A DNA stretch of 64,000 nucleotides from Acidobacteriota bacterium (GTDB taxonomy: Bacteria > Acidobacteriota > Terriglobia > Terriglobales > Acidobacteriaceae), in assembly GCA_003010405.1 (NCBI GenBank), contig PJLO01000005.1, positions 115,909 to 179,908 of the forward strand, read 5' to 3'. This document shows, piece by piece, positions 1 to 9,656 of the stretch (position 1 is the stretch's first letter; each line of letters starts with the position of its first letter). The notes beneath the pieces are model-generated. The model was not told the DNA's origin. It ran no database searches and was given only the letters and a program-made list of their open reading frames with translations. The position numbers were made by a program, and so were the translations under genes.

Positions 1-1
1 T

Positions 2-85
2 GCTCTGATCTGGGGAGCATTGAGCTTTTGGCTTTTTGCTACAATCTCGTGGAACATTGCGGCAATAAGCACTGTGTTGAGCTAA
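2..85 (+). CDS. possible C-terminal end of a membrane protein (partial)
   Basis: An open frame enters from the left edge and stops at TAA 83-85. The 27 codons are strongly hydrophobic with several Trp (ALIWGALSFWLF is visible), which would fit the last membrane helix of a transporter. The upstream part lies outside the window, so no family can be named. Frame 1 is also open for longer, so this call rests on composition only. Confidence 0.25.
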   Translation, partial: ALIWGALSFWLFATISWNIAAISTVLS

Positions 86-197
86 TTTCAAACGCACGAG
101 AGGCTCTTTTTCTACCTTGAGCACTGGCTAGAACAGATAAGTATAGCAGAACTGGCTTCTTGCGTCTGCATTTTCAGAAACTGTCCGGGGTAGGTCT

Positions 198-1112
198 ATG
201 GAACTCAGGCATCTCCGCTACTTGGTCGCCGTTGCAGACCGGGGTAGTTTTGCCGCCGCTGCGCGTGCCCTTCACGTTGCACAATCTGCGATTAGCGAAC
301 AGCTTGCGAACCTCGAGCACGAGATCAATGTGCCCTTATTCTCGCGGTCATCCAAGACAACCGAGCTCACTGCTGCCGGCGAAGCGTTTCTGCAGGAGGC
401 ACGCCGCACTTTGGCTAATGCAGATCGCGCGATTGCAGTAGCGCAGGGCGTGCATCGCGGGGAAACGGGAACACTGCGTATTGGTTTTTTTACAGTAGGA
501 ATGGGCATCATTTTTCCCCAGCTCATTCGTGCATTTCGAAAAGATCATCCCGATGTGCAGCTCGTTTTAGTGGAACTGACTCCGACGCAGCTATGGGGAG
601 CTTTGGTGGAAGGCAAGATCGACATTGGTTTTACCCGGCGACTGGAGCCTGAGTTTAGTCTGGATTTGCGCTCAGTTGTGATGCAACGTGACCCGATCAT
701 GGCAGTTCTGCCCTCGAATCACGAAGGTGTGCCTGGCCCTGTGGACTTGCGGGATTTGGCGCGGGAACGCTTTGTGGTTTTATCTCGTGCGACCTCACCG
801 CCGCTCTTCGACAGGGTAATTGAAATGTGCGCCGAAGCTGGGTTTTCGCCGCAAATCGTCAGCACCCCCTCGATGTGGTCCAGCGTGCTGCTGTTTGTGC
901 GAGCCGGAGAAGGCATCGCACTTTTGCCCCCGAATGAAAACCAGTTTGGGGGGAGCGATATTGTCTACTGTCCACTGAAGACAAAGAACGCATTCCTGGA
1001 TTTTGTAATGTGCTGGTCACCGAAGCATGACAACGCTCTTACTAAGAGCTTTCGGGATATGGCGCTAATGCACTGGCGGCGCTCCCTTGCGCATTTCTCA
1101 AGGGGAGAGTAG
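198..1112 (+). CDS. LysR-family transcriptional regulator
   Basis: This is a 304-residue protein of normal LysR length. Residues 1-60 form the winged helix-turn-helix (MELRHLRYLVAVADRGSF, then AARALHVAQSAISEQLANLE), and residues 90-300 form the periplasmic-binding-protein-like effector domain, starting near GTLRIGFF. The ATG at 198 is chosen because the HTH begins at residue 1; a GGGGTAGG stretch lies just upstream. LysR proteins usually control a neighbouring, often divergent gene. Here the next gene is the MFS exporter on the same strand, 435 bases downstream, so it may be a target, but no operator can be identified. The effector is unknown. Confidence 0.92.
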   Translation: MELRHLRYLVAVADRGSFAAAARALHVAQSAISEQLANLEHEINVPLFSRSSKTTELTAAGEAFLQEARRTLANADRAIAVAQGVHRGETGTLRIGFFTVGMGIIFPQLIRAFRKDHPDVQLVLVELTPTQLWGALVEGKIDIGFTRRLEPEFSLDLRSVVMQRDPIMAVLPSNHEGVPGPVDLRDLARERFVVLSRATSPPLFDRVIEMCAEAGFSPQIVSTPSMWSSVLLFVRAGEGIALLPPNENQFGGSDIVYCPLKTKNAFLDFVMCWSPKHDNALTKSFRDMALMHWRRSLAHFSRGE

Positions 1113-1547
1113 AGGCTTTAACCAGCCTGTCATGTCGCGATTCTGTAAAGGCTGGGCGTTTCCGATCCGGCGCCATCCCTCGTCTTTACGCTGCGAAACG
1201 GCCACTCAAAGCACCATCTGTCTGATTCTCATAAAAACCGCACACCCGAGCCGCCTTTTGGTGGGCAAAGAAGAAGTTTGCGCACACACTCCGGTGTCAC
1301 AGGACACATACTTCCATAGAAAAAGGATGCTAGCGTCGGCTATCGGCTGGATGCATGAAACTCGTAGTTGCTTCCGTTTGCCATGACAGGCTAGCTCCGC
1401 CGTCGTGCCGGGGCGTGCACTGCGTGACAGGGAATTTGGTCGAGGGTTCGCATTAACCGATACAGTTGGAGCATGGGTGCACTGGAATTCGACTGATCGC
1501 CGATAACTGGAGACACTCCACCTCTGATAATCAGAAAAGGCACCGAC
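1113..1547 (+). other. intergenic stretch, no gene recognised
   Basis: About 435 bases separate the LysR regulator from the MFS exporter. Short open frames exist on both strands but none has a recognisable domain or a convincing start. The stretch presumably holds the exporter promoter. An AAAAGGCACC ribosome-binding site precedes the exporter ATG. Confidence 0.5.
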
Positions 1548-2948
1548 ATGGATAGTAAGCAAGGCAGCCCAGTTCAAATACTTTCCGCGCAGCACTCCAC
1601 CTCAGAGGCTTCAGTTGGGCCAGTCAAAACGAAATTGAATACGAGTGCTCCGCGACGCATGAAGGTGAAACCAACCTCAATTGTCTTTACCTTGATGCTG
1701 GCAGCCATGGCTGCATTGCCTCCGTTGTCCATCGATATCTATTTGTCGGCACTTTCTGTTATCGGAAAATCGCTCGGCAGCACCGCTACCGCTGCCGGAT
1801 ACACCGTCAGCGTTTTTCTTTTAAGTACCGCGCTATCTCAGCTTGTGTTCGGGCCTCTTTCAGATCGCTATGGGCGCCGCCCTATAGGAATGTTTGGATC
1901 TACTTTATTTACCATCGGCGCACTTGGGTGTACGCTCGCGCATTCGATGCCCACCATGCTGTTATCGCGTCTTCTTCAGGGCGTTGGCGCCGGCTCCGTT
2001 CTGGTTCTGGCCTTTGCCATTGTTCGAGATTCGTTTTCCGGACCTGAGGCAGCTGTCAGGTATTCCTACGTAAACGCGACGATGTGCTTCGTGCCGGCGG
2101 TTGCGCCTGTAGTTGGAAGTCTGCTTTTTAAAGTAGCTGGTTGGCGCCCTATTTTCGGGGTTTGTGCGGTAGTCGGCGCGCTGCTGACGGCCGTTTTCGC
2201 GTTCTGGTTTGAAGAGTCTCTTGCCGAGGAAAACCGGACCCGATTTTCACCGGTAGCGCTGGCGCGCAACTATTTCCGGGTTATCACGCACCGTACGGCG
2301 TTCGGTTATATCCTGTTAAGCGCAATGGCCTTTGGCGCCATGCTGGTTTATGTTACGGGTTCGTCTTTCGTCTTTGTTGACCTGATCGGAATGAAGCGAA
2401 CCAACTACGCAAGCATGTTGTTTGTTACTTCATTTGCCATGGTGTTCGGGTCGTTTTCGTCGGGAGCGCTCAACAAGCGCGGCGTATCCTACAAGAAAAT
2501 CTTAACTGCGAGTTTGTCTCTCACTGTCACGGCTACTGTTATTTTGCTGGCCCTGAGCTTTACACCTCTCTTCGCTGTTGCCACCGCAATGCCGTTGATT
2601 TTTATGACGACGTTTTCAGTGGGATCGATTGCTCCCAACGCTGCGCACGGCGTGTTGACTCCGATGCCAGACATAGCGGGAACAGCATCGGCGCTACTCG
2701 GGAGTATGCGGATGCTTACTGGGGCCCTATCTTCCGCCTGTGTCTCCTTCGCTGCTTCCCTTGTGAAACCTTCTCCAGTACCGATGGCTTCTGTGATGGT
2801 TTTGTTCAACTCCCTGGCACTGATCTCGTACGTGACCATGATAGTTATGGCACCGAAACAGTCTTCTGGAGATCTAAAAGCACCTGTGAGATCCGGAGAA
2901 AAACTTGGCGACAGCACGCCGAGCGAAGAGTGTGCTACTGCCAAATAA
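1548..2948 (+). CDS. MFS multidrug exporter, Bcr/CflA type
   Basis: The 466-residue protein carries about twelve hydrophobic segments from residue 45 onward. The MFS loop 2-3 motif is clear (FGPLSDRYGRRPIG), and the first helix ends in PLSIDIYLSAL, typical of the Bcr/CflA drug-efflux subfamily (DHA1). These proteins expel drugs such as bicyclomycin or chloramphenicol by proton antiport in the inner membrane; the substrate here is unknown. ATG 1548 has AAGG seven bases upstream. An internal ATG at about 1659 (MKVKPTS) would give a more usual N-terminus without the 37-residue hydrophilic tail, so the start is uncertain. The preceding LysR gene on the same strand may regulate it. Confidence 0.88.
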   Translation: MDSKQGSPVQILSAQHSTSEASVGPVKTKLNTSAPRRMKVKPTSIVFTLMLAAMAALPPLSIDIYLSALSVIGKSLGSTATAAGYTVSVFLLSTALSQLVFGPLSDRYGRRPIGMFGSTLFTIGALGCTLAHSMPTMLLSRLLQGVGAGSVLVLAFAIVRDSFSGPEAAVRYSYVNATMCFVPAVAPVVGSLLFKVAGWRPIFGVCAVVGALLTAVFAFWFEESLAEENRTRFSPVALARNYFRVITHRTAFGYILLSAMAFGAMLVYVTGSSFVFVDLIGMKRTNYASMLFVTSFAMVFGSFSSGALNKRGVSYKKILTASLSLTVTATVILLALSFTPLFAVATAMPLIFMTTFSVGSIAPNAAHGVLTPMPDIAGTASALLGSMRMLTGALSSACVSFAASLVKPSPVPMASVMVLFNSLALISYVTMIVMAPKQSSGDLKAPVRSGEKLGDSTPSEECATAK

Positions 2949-2986
2949 GGCAGTCCGAAGATTTTTTCCGTGAGAGGGTTTTGAAA

Positions 2987-3046
2987 GCGGCGCAGTTCAT
3001 AACTAGAGCGGGAGCATGGAGGAAAGATGCTCCAGAGCTGCGCCGC
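2987..3046. repeat. two-tier hairpin downstream of the MFS gene
   Basis: A perfect 9-bp outer stem (GCGGCGCAG at 2987-2995 with CTGCGCCGC at 3038-3046) encloses a second stem (GGAGCAT with ATGCTCC). There is no T-run after it, so it is not a standard terminator. It could stabilise the 3' end of the mRNA. Confidence 0.5.
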
Positions 3047-3198
3047 AACATGCCGGACAACGAAACAAGTTGTAACTAGGGTACTTGGCTCGCTTGCGTG
3101 GCGTTCAGCCTGCCATAACCACTGCAGCCTTCCAGCGATCTCTGTCTTATCGCAACTCCAAACGCTTCGAATTACAGTGCTTGCTTAGATAGGCAGGG

Positions 3199-3260
3199 GG
3201 CGGGAGGCAATGGGTTGAGAGCTTCCGGAAGATAAAGCTCTCATGCAGTTGTCTCCCGCC
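3199..3260 (-). terminator. two-tier hairpin at the 3' end of the ArsA-like gene
   Basis: Outer arms GGCGGGAG (3199-3206) and CTCCCGCC (3253-3260) enclose GAGAGCTT (3217-3224) and AAGCTCTC (3235-3242). It starts ten bases past the stop codon of the ATPase gene on the minus strand. No clear U-run follows, so termination is inferred from position. Confidence 0.45.
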
Positions 3261-3269
3261 ATGGTGTGA

Positions 3270-5006
3270 CTATTTCGTAGGAGCAGGTTCGAGCATCTCC
3301 TGTAACAGCTCTGTTCCTACTGGCGCCTTTCTCTGCCAAGGGATCAGGAAGACTCTGTTGGAGAGCTTTTGCACTTCTTCGATGTAGGGACCTTCAAGAA
3401 TTCCACGCTGGATAAGTACTGGGTCGTCGGTATCGCAGGGACGGAAGCACTTATTGATTACCCAAGCATAGGGCTCGATACCTGCCTCGACAAGATCCTG
3501 TTGCAACCGCTCTCCCTCATGGACTGAGGTGGCTTCGGGCAAGGTTGCGATCAAAACCTTGGCGAATTCCGGATCTTGAAGTTGCGGAATGAGCTGACGG
3601 ACGCTTTCGGGAATGTACCTCAGGCTTCGTTCCACATCACGATTGTATGTGCAGGCAGAAGCGAGAAGCTGAAGCGAGTGCCCGGTGGGAGCCGTGTCAA
3701 TCACGACAAAACCGTCGTTTCCTTGGTTTACCATCAGGGCCAAGGCGCGCAAAACCGCGATCTGCTCCGTAAACGGCGAACGCAAGTCTTCTTCGAGGCG
3801 CATCCGTTCCTTCTCATCCAGCCCCTGGCCGAGCTCGCGTAGGGCCTCCTCGGTGTAGGCGCGCGTCTCTGCTATAGGATCTATCTGGCTCACGGTAACA
3901 CCTTCGGTGCCGCTGCCCATGATCATTGAAAGATGCTCTGCGGGATCCGTTGTGGTTAAATTAACCGGAAGCCCCATCCGTGCCAGCTCAACTGCCACTG
4001 CTGCTGCAATTGTCGTTTTGCCCGCGCCCCCCTTTCCCATCACTATGATGACGCCCTTGCGTCGTGCAGAAAGAAGAGGGATCAACTCGGAGAGAGGCCT
4101 GGGGAGCTTATCCAGATCTGTAGGTTTTTCGCGGGATTCTGGGCTATAGACTCGTTTGCCGATGAATTTCAGGGCGTTCGGGCCAATCAGCGTGCGCGCC
4201 ATGTAAAGAACATCAGTTTTTAGCAGCGATCGAATTCCTACAGGCAATTCAGCCGTCGCTCTTGATCCTCGCCCTTCGAGTGCGCGTGCAGCTGGATCGA
4301 ACGCCTCCCGGCACCAAAATACTTCGTTCACCATCAGGCGCTGGTCGCGAAGTCCGAGAGCCCTCAATTCATGATGAGCTCGCTCAGCCTCCGCCAACGA
4401 TGCGTCTTCCGGATGGCTCACCAATATAACCATGGTTGAAGCGGAAAGCGCCGCGATTGTGTCCTGGTATAGCTTAGCTTGCGAGCCACTCAGCGGACCG
4501 AGGCAGGAGCTCCCACCGGCTTTTGTTTCGATAAACTGCAACAGGGCAGAAGGAAGCTGAAGCAGACGAAGCGCGTGGCCCGTCGCTGCCATATCGAAGA
4601 CGATGAGATCATAGTCTTTCGTGTACTCAGGGTCTGCCACCAGCCGTGCAAACTCCTCACAGACTGCAATTTCAACAACGGAGTAACCTGGCAACTGCTG
4701 CTCGACGCTCTTCAAAGCGTCCTCCGGCGAAAGCTCCCGATTGGTCGCAGCTAGACGGTCGCGGTATAGCTTGACGGCTTCGTCGGCATCGATTCTCATT
4801 GCGAACAGGCCCGGAACAGTCTGGACTGGCACTGGCTGAATCCCGACTTCTGGAATTGCCAAAACCTCGGCGAGGTTGCAGGCGGGATCGGCGCCCACCA
4901 GCAACACCCTTTTTTCGATGCCAGACACTGACATAGCGGTCGCACATGCGATGGAGGTCTTACCAACCCCTCCTTTTCCGATAAACAAGATATTACGAGT
5001 TGCCAT
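3270..5006 (-). CDS. two-domain ArsA-like P-loop ATPase
   Basis: The 578-residue protein has two ArsA/GET3 halves, each with a deviant Walker A: FIGKGGVGKTS at residues 8-18 and GKGGAGKTT near 325. The family's DTAPTGH element is intact in the second half but reads DMAATGH in the first. The start at 5006 replaces a longer frame because GGGGGA precedes it and the Walker motif then sits at the normal place. From memory of E. coli ArsA, the second As(III)-binding Cys is kept (SSCLGPLSG), while the Cys of the LRSPC element is Phe here (LRSPFTEQ) and the first one is shifted. No arsB, arsC, arsD or arsR lies nearby. Arsenite-pump ATPase is possible, but a GET3-like targeting or other role is equally open. 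Confidence 0.85.
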   Translation of the reverse strand: MATRNILFIGKGGVGKTSIACATAMSVSGIEKRVLLVGADPACNLAEVLAIPEVGIQPVPVQTVPGLFAMRIDADEAVKLYRDRLAATNRELSPEDALKSVEQQLPGYSVVEIAVCEEFARLVADPEYTKDYDLIVFDMAATGHALRLLQLPSALLQFIETKAGGSSCLGPLSGSQAKLYQDTIAALSASTMVILVSHPEDASLAEAERAHHELRALGLRDQRLMVNEVFWCREAFDPAARALEGRGSRATAELPVGIRSLLKTDVLYMARTLIGPNALKFIGKRVYSPESREKPTDLDKLPRPLSELIPLLSARRKGVIIVMGKGGAGKTTIAAAVAVELARMGLPVNLTTTDPAEHLSMIMGSGTEGVTVSQIDPIAETRAYTEEALRELGQGLDEKERMRLEEDLRSPFTEQIAVLRALALMVNQGNDGFVVIDTAPTGHSLQLLASACTYNRDVERSLRYIPESVRQLIPQLQDPEFAKVLIATLPEATSVHEGERLQQDLVEAGIEPYAWVINKCFRPCDTDDPVLIQRGILEGPYIEEVQKLSNRVFLIPWQRKAPVGTELLQEMLEPAPTK

Positions 5007-5423
5007 AATTTCCCCCTGACTTACGTAGCCAATAATCTCCCGCACGCGGCTTGCGTACCGGGCCGGGCCATACACTAAAGCCCATTGCTCGCGCCCCGGA
5101 TACCCTTCGGGAAAATGTTTTTCCGTCAACGAGCATCGGCGCCAGACACGCTCCGCGTTTTGAGTTGATTGCGCTCTTGACTATTGCAGTTGCAGTGAAT
5201 CGTTACCATACTCAGCATGCTCATTCACAACGCCTGTCGGCGGCTGCAGCGCATGTGCACACGGCGCCCATCTTGAACGATAGGATATTGATTAACGCCG
5301 ATAAGCCGAGTTTACCATGAGCAAAGGGATGAGTCACGTGACAGGAGTGACGGGTGATCATAGCCCAATGCAGGTATTTAGGAAGCTGTAGCTGAGGAGG
5401 CGAAGTTGATTGCGATTGGAAAA
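5007..5423. other. intergenic stretch, no gene recognised
   Basis: Contains the upstream region of the ArsA-like gene on the minus strand, with a strong ribosome-binding site (AGGGGGA). The remaining open frames lack recognisable domains. Confidence 0.5.
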
Positions 5424-5456
5424 TTACTGGTGATGGGAACAGCGTATCACCAGTAA
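5424..5456 (-). terminator. rho-independent terminator of the PNPOx-fold gene
   Basis: A perfect 11-bp stem (TTACTGGTGAT with ATCACCAGTAA) with an 11-base loop is followed on the minus strand by TTTT. It lies 66 bases past the stop codon of the gene ending at 5523. Confidence 0.7.
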
Positions 5457-5522
5457 AACAGGCCGGACAGAGACCCAGGCACCCATGACCTGTAGCCTCT
5501 GCCGTCGGTCTTTCTTTTTCGA

Positions 5523-5939
5523 TTAGGCTATTTGCTTGCCCATGTCGGGGCCCATTGACTGGTCGAAGATAGCTTCAACCGTGATTTTTACGGCGTGGCG
5601 TACCGGGGGGAGCTGCCGGCCCACTTTTTCACTCAGCTGCTTCATGAAATTTTCCGTATCTGTAAATACCTGGCCCTGAGTGATGAGCTCAGCTGTCCCT
5701 TTGAATTGATAGCCTTTGGCCGTAGCCGCATCGATTACTGTGATAGCGATTTTGTTGTTTTCCTTCAAATTCTTAACGGTCTTCATGTTGAACAGGTCAG
5801 CGAAAAGCAGGTGGTTCTCATCGACCGCTTGAATGCTGCCCTTTGGGGTGACGTTGGGCTCACCCGTGCAGGAAACAGTGGCTACCCACGCGAGCTTTCC
5901 GGGCAAAAACTCCTGAACAAATTTGGGAATGCTTACCAT
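5523..5939 (-). CDS. pyridoxamine 5'-phosphate oxidase-fold protein
   Basis: The 138-residue protein begins MVSIPKFVQEFLPG and continues into the split-barrel flavin-binding fold: a WVATVSCTGEPNVTPKGS strand-turn near residues 18-35 and DLFNMKTVKNLKENNKIAI near 50-70. Members of this family bind FMN, F420 or heme, and many are of unknown role. The start at 5939 is preceded by AAGGAGA at good spacing; the longer upstream frame lacks this and is not protein-like. Its length suits a single-domain FMN-binding protein. Transcription is monocistronic, with its own terminator downstream. No substrate can be assigned. Confidence 0.8.
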   Translation of the reverse strand: MVSIPKFVQEFLPGKLAWVATVSCTGEPNVTPKGSIQAVDENHLLFADLFNMKTVKNLKENNKIAITVIDAATAKGYQFKGTAELITQGQVFTDTENFMKQLSEKVGRQLPPVRHAVKITVEAIFDQSMGPDMGKQIA

Positions 5940-6493
5940 AATTTTCTCCTTTTCTACAGCACTCGGGGATTTCTCCCGAAGCTTGAGACTCGACTGGATA
6001 CTCTTCAGTCTAGTCAACTGTCTGCCTAATCTCCTGGCAGACAATTTATCCTGCGGCAATCTACACGCCGACTTTAAAAATCCACGACCCGCTTCGCAGC
6101 CCAGCGACGACTCTGGCAAGGCGACGTAAAATGCACCCTCCGCCGGAAAGCCAGACCCACCATTCGGAATGCTTTACTGAGCGGTTTCCAGTTCTGCTGT
6201 TCGTAACGCTCGTGCCGCTTGAAACAAGTCTAAGTGTACAGCTTTAGAAGGCACGAGACCACATGGAACCACGGCAATAACCCTTCAATATTCCGCACCG
6301 ATGGTAGCACATTCTTTTCCGTCGTCGTCCTGTTGCGTGCCTTTGCTGATGATTGCGAGACTCGATTTGACACGGCATTCAGCCTTGCGCGAGTTTCTAC
6401 GCGTTCAATCTTCGCACTCTTTGAGGCGGCTATTTATCGTTCACTGCTCGATCGAGAATTTCATCACGAAGCATAGCTCGAGGCTGATCTTTG
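5940..6493. other. intergenic stretch, no gene recognised
   Basis: About 550 bases between the PNPOx-fold gene and the SRPBCC gene. Open frames on the plus strand are short, of low complexity and have no ribosome-binding site. It must contain the promoter of the PNPOx-fold gene. Confidence 0.45.
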
Positions 6494-7165
6494 CTAAAGT
6501 TGCTGCCTTGCTTGATGCTCCACCCGTTCCTTGATGCCGAGCATCATTTTCCGCTCCATTACGAAGTGCGCCGGGTCAAACAGGAGATCGTACATGATAC
6601 TGGTCTTGTCCGGCACGGTCCCTCGCATGATTAATCGAGTGTTATTGCTGTCGACTGGCTCCAAGAGAAATTGCCAGATGCCGCCATGCACCCGTTCTCC
6701 GCGCATTACTGCATCGAAGTCGTCGCGCTGCACGAGCACCATGGCCCTGTAAGGCACCATCTGCCCCACGACCATGTAGGCCTTTCCGCCATAGCGATGT
6801 TTCGGTGCCATCCAGACGATGTCTCCCACGTTTCGCGACTGGAACTCCGGAAAGATACGGTCGGCATTTCGCATATCAGCAAGAAGCAAGTTTTCCAGCC
6901 AGGTGTAGCTATAGAAGCCGCCCCGGTCTTGTCCAATCTGCAGAATCCACGGCCATATCGCCTCGGCTGGAGCATGGATTGTGACCGCGCGGGTACAATG
7001 CCCCGGTTGTTTGACGAACTCGTCTCCCGGCCATTGCCTTCGTCGTTCCTCGACCGTCGTTCCCCAATGCGAGTACCAGTACGGGCACAGGACAGCCTTG
7101 TCGATTCCCACTGCTGCAAATAGCATCGCCAACATCACTGGAAGTAATCTGCGCCAATTTCGCAT
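6494..7165 (-). CDS. membrane-anchored SRPBCC (START-like) protein
   Basis: The 223-residue protein has a hydrophobic N-terminus (LLPVMLAMLFAAVGI), then a SRPBCC-type ligand-binding fold from about residue 55: AVTIHAPAEAIWPWILQIG, then GGFYSYTWLENLL and GDIVWMAP. This pattern is that of small polyketide-cyclase/START-like proteins with a Trp-rich front end. The ATG at 7165 has AAGGAC upstream. The family binds hydrophobic ligands; what this member binds is unknown. It stands alone between the PNPOx-fold gene and the start of the debris region. Confidence 0.75.
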   Translation of the reverse strand: MRNWRRLLPVMLAMLFAAVGIDKAVLCPYWYSHWGTTVEERRRQWPGDEFVKQPGHCTRAVTIHAPAEAIWPWILQIGQDRGGFYSYTWLENLLLADMRNADRIFPEFQSRNVGDIVWMAPKHRYGGKAYMVVGQMVPYRAMVLVQRDDFDAVMRGERVHGGIWQFLLEPVDSNNTRLIMRGTVPDKTSIMYDLLFDPAHFVMERKMMLGIKERVEHQARQQL

Positions 7166-7251
7166 GTTGTCGTCCTTACCTTACTGTTTCGCAGCAGGTT
7201 AACATTCTGCTAGTTTGACTGCATCTTGACTTTTAGCGAACACCTGCGCTG

Positions 7252-7791
7252 ATGTTGCCCCTTGCATTTTGCTGCCGACGTAAACGCGCACGGCTTTGGT
7301 CGCGCAGGGAAGTGGCACCGCCCTCATCCGAGGACTCTAATGGTAAATATTCTCGCTACCAGCGGTTCTTTCAGCAATTGTTAGACGAGCTCAGGGAAAA
7401 GTACAGATTCACAAATGCGCGAGTCGGACAACCGCAGAATTGGTATAGCTTTAGCACCGGAAAGAGGGGACTTCAGTATGGCATCAGCTTTGCCGCGGGG
7501 AATAGAATCCACGCGGAGCTATACATCGACGTTGGCGACAGCACTCAGAATGCAAGCGTGCTCGACGCTTTGCTTGAAAAGAGAACCAGCTTAGAAACTG
7601 AGTTCGGCGAACCTCTCGAATGGGAGAAGATGGAGGGGCGGCGTGCGTGCAGAATTGCCGTCTATCGGTCAGGCTCCATCGAGGATGCGGAAGCATCACT
7701 GGAGCAGTACCATCGATGGGCAATTGAACGTATGTTGCAGTTCAAGAAGGTATTTGGTCCGCAGTTACACTTTCACTTCAGATTCCCGTAA
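7252..7791 (+). pseudogene. fragment carrying a DUF4268 domain
   Basis: From about residue 28 the frame matches the DUF4268 domain, recognised by RVGQPQNWYSFSTG, FAAGNRIHAELYID and a C-terminal KVFGPQL. Proteins with this domain usually carry an additional N-terminal, often nuclease-like, half and are common near restriction and defence genes. Here only 27 residues of uncharacteristic sequence precede the domain. At its 3' end the sequence passes within about 25 bases into an unrelated Ig-like repeat in another frame. I read it as the 3' remnant of a larger gene, joined to other debris. Family assignment is from memory. Confidence 0.65.
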
Positions 7792-9557
7792 CGAGTACGG
7801 TGACTTTTAACAACGGCTCACAAACCTTGGCGACAGTGACTGTTTTCGACGGCGTGGCAACCTACACGGCCGCAAATTTGGCTGTCGGATCCTACACAAT
7901 CACAGCGACCTATAGCGGAGATGGCATCTACAACGGCTTGACCTCCAACGCCATGACGCAGACGGTTAAGCAGAGCTCCAGCATTAGTGTGGCATCGGGG
8001 TTGAACCCCTCCAGCTATGGTGACTCAGTTGTCCTTACTGCGACGGTGACGGGGGGAGCCGACGGCGAAAACGTCACTTTCCTTGCTGATGGACACTCGA
8101 TTGGTACAGGCAGCCTCAGCTCGGGGATCGCGACGCTGACGACCTCAAACCTGGTTGCGGGGTTCACACAATCACGGCGAGCTATGGCGGAGATGCCAAC
8201 TACGGCAGTTCGACCTCCACTTTGACGCAGACGGTAAACCCGGCCATATTGACCGTCACAGCAAACATTCATCGCGGATACTTACAACCGGCGTATCCGC
8301 AAGGTAACTGCCGGTGGTGTCATCTCGACGGTAGCTGGCACAGGCACGTTGGGCTACTCCGGGGATGGCGGACCGGCCATCAGCGCAGAGCTAAGCCAGC
8401 CTGTGGACGTGGCTGTTGATTCCTCCGGAAACCTCTATGTCCTGGATGGCAACCGTGTCCGAGTGGTTGGGGAAAATTTGATCCCCTCAGCTATCTCAAT
8501 ATCCGCTTCTCAGACGTCCGTACCGTAAGGGACCCCGGTTACGCTTACGGCAACTGTTCCGGCTGCAGCGACGGGTACGGTGACATTTCGGGATGGTGAC
8601 ACCCTGGGCACTGCAACTGTTTCCAACGGGACCGCGACTTATACGACTTCTGCATTCCCTGGTGGTTCCAACATCATAACAGCCAGCTATTCAGGAGATT
8701 TGAACTATAGTCCGGCAACGTCGGCCACTCTGACCGTGACCGTTACAACTGTAACGCTTGCGAGCTCGAACCAATCTGTGGGCTATGGGACGCCAGTGAC
8801 ATTCACGGCGACAATTCCGCCCAATGCGACTGGCACAGTGCTTTTTCAGGACAGTGGCACGACCCTGGGAACCGGAGTGGCGTCAGGGGGCATTGCCACA
8901 TTTACAACATCATCACTGACTGTAGGGCAGCACAGTATCACGGCAAGTTGCTCCGGAGACAGCAATTACAGCGGGGCAACGTCGGCAAACCTACTGCAGT
9001 TGGTGACGACGAGTTCGCAAGAAATTATGACAAGGGCGCTTCCCAACGGCATCCAAAATTGGTCCTACACTGCCACTTTGCAGATTACCGGTGGAACCGC
9101 ACCATATTCCTGGTCGGTATCAAGTGGCAGTTTGCCTGCCGGGTTGACGTTAACAGGTGCGACCGGCACCATTTCCGGCACACCTACGACAAGTGGTACC
9201 AGTGCCTTTACTGTTGTCGCCACAGACGCGGCGCTCAATAGCGTTAGCGCACCGCTTAGCATTGTTATCAATCCAGCGGAAGCCCCGCTGCAGATTGCGA
9301 GCCTTTCTCCATCCTCCGGCTCTCCAGGCATGATCGTTACAGTCATTGGAAGCAATTTTGGAGCTAATCAGGCAGAAGGCTCAATCGCTTTCAACGGCTC
9401 TGTAGTATCTGCGTTGCAGTGGAGTGACAACACCATTGTCTTCGCGGTTCCTTCGGGGATCGATGCCGGTCAGACTCCAGTGACAGTAACGGTTGCAGGA
9501 ACTAGCAGTTCGGCGGTATTCACAGTTCAGGGAACGGCATCGTGCTCAGGGGACTGA
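7792..9557 (+). pseudogene. decayed secreted Ig-like/NHL/TIG repeat protein
   Basis: Three repeat types follow in order: Ig-like repeats (VGSYTITATYSGD near 7880), an NHL beta-propeller repeat (FIADTYNRRIRKVTAG from 8268, then NLYVLDGNRVRVVG), more Ig-like repeats, a putative-Ig domain (LPAGLTLTGATGTISGTP) and a terminal IPT/TIG domain (SLSPSSGSPGMIVTVIGSNF). The frame is broken at about 8160 (one base lost), changes again near 8262, and a TAA at 8526-8528 replaces the expected Tyr codon of VPYGTPVTLT. There is no signal peptide or start: the 5' end is cut at the DUF4268 junction. Such proteins are common secreted or surface proteins in Acidobacteriota. The part 8580-9557 is intact but cannot be exported without its N-terminus. 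Confidence 0.75.
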
Positions 9558-9656
9558 AAAATCGCTTTTATTCAAGGCGTAACTCGAATTGGAGAAGTAC
9601 GGTCTTCGAGCGAAGACGGGCTTGTGCCGTGTTCGATTAATGCAAGGGGGCAGTGA

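Noticed and set aside
160..441. 93-codon frame overlapping the LysR start
   Set aside because: It lies almost wholly inside the LysR gene in another frame and has no domain or ribosome-binding site.
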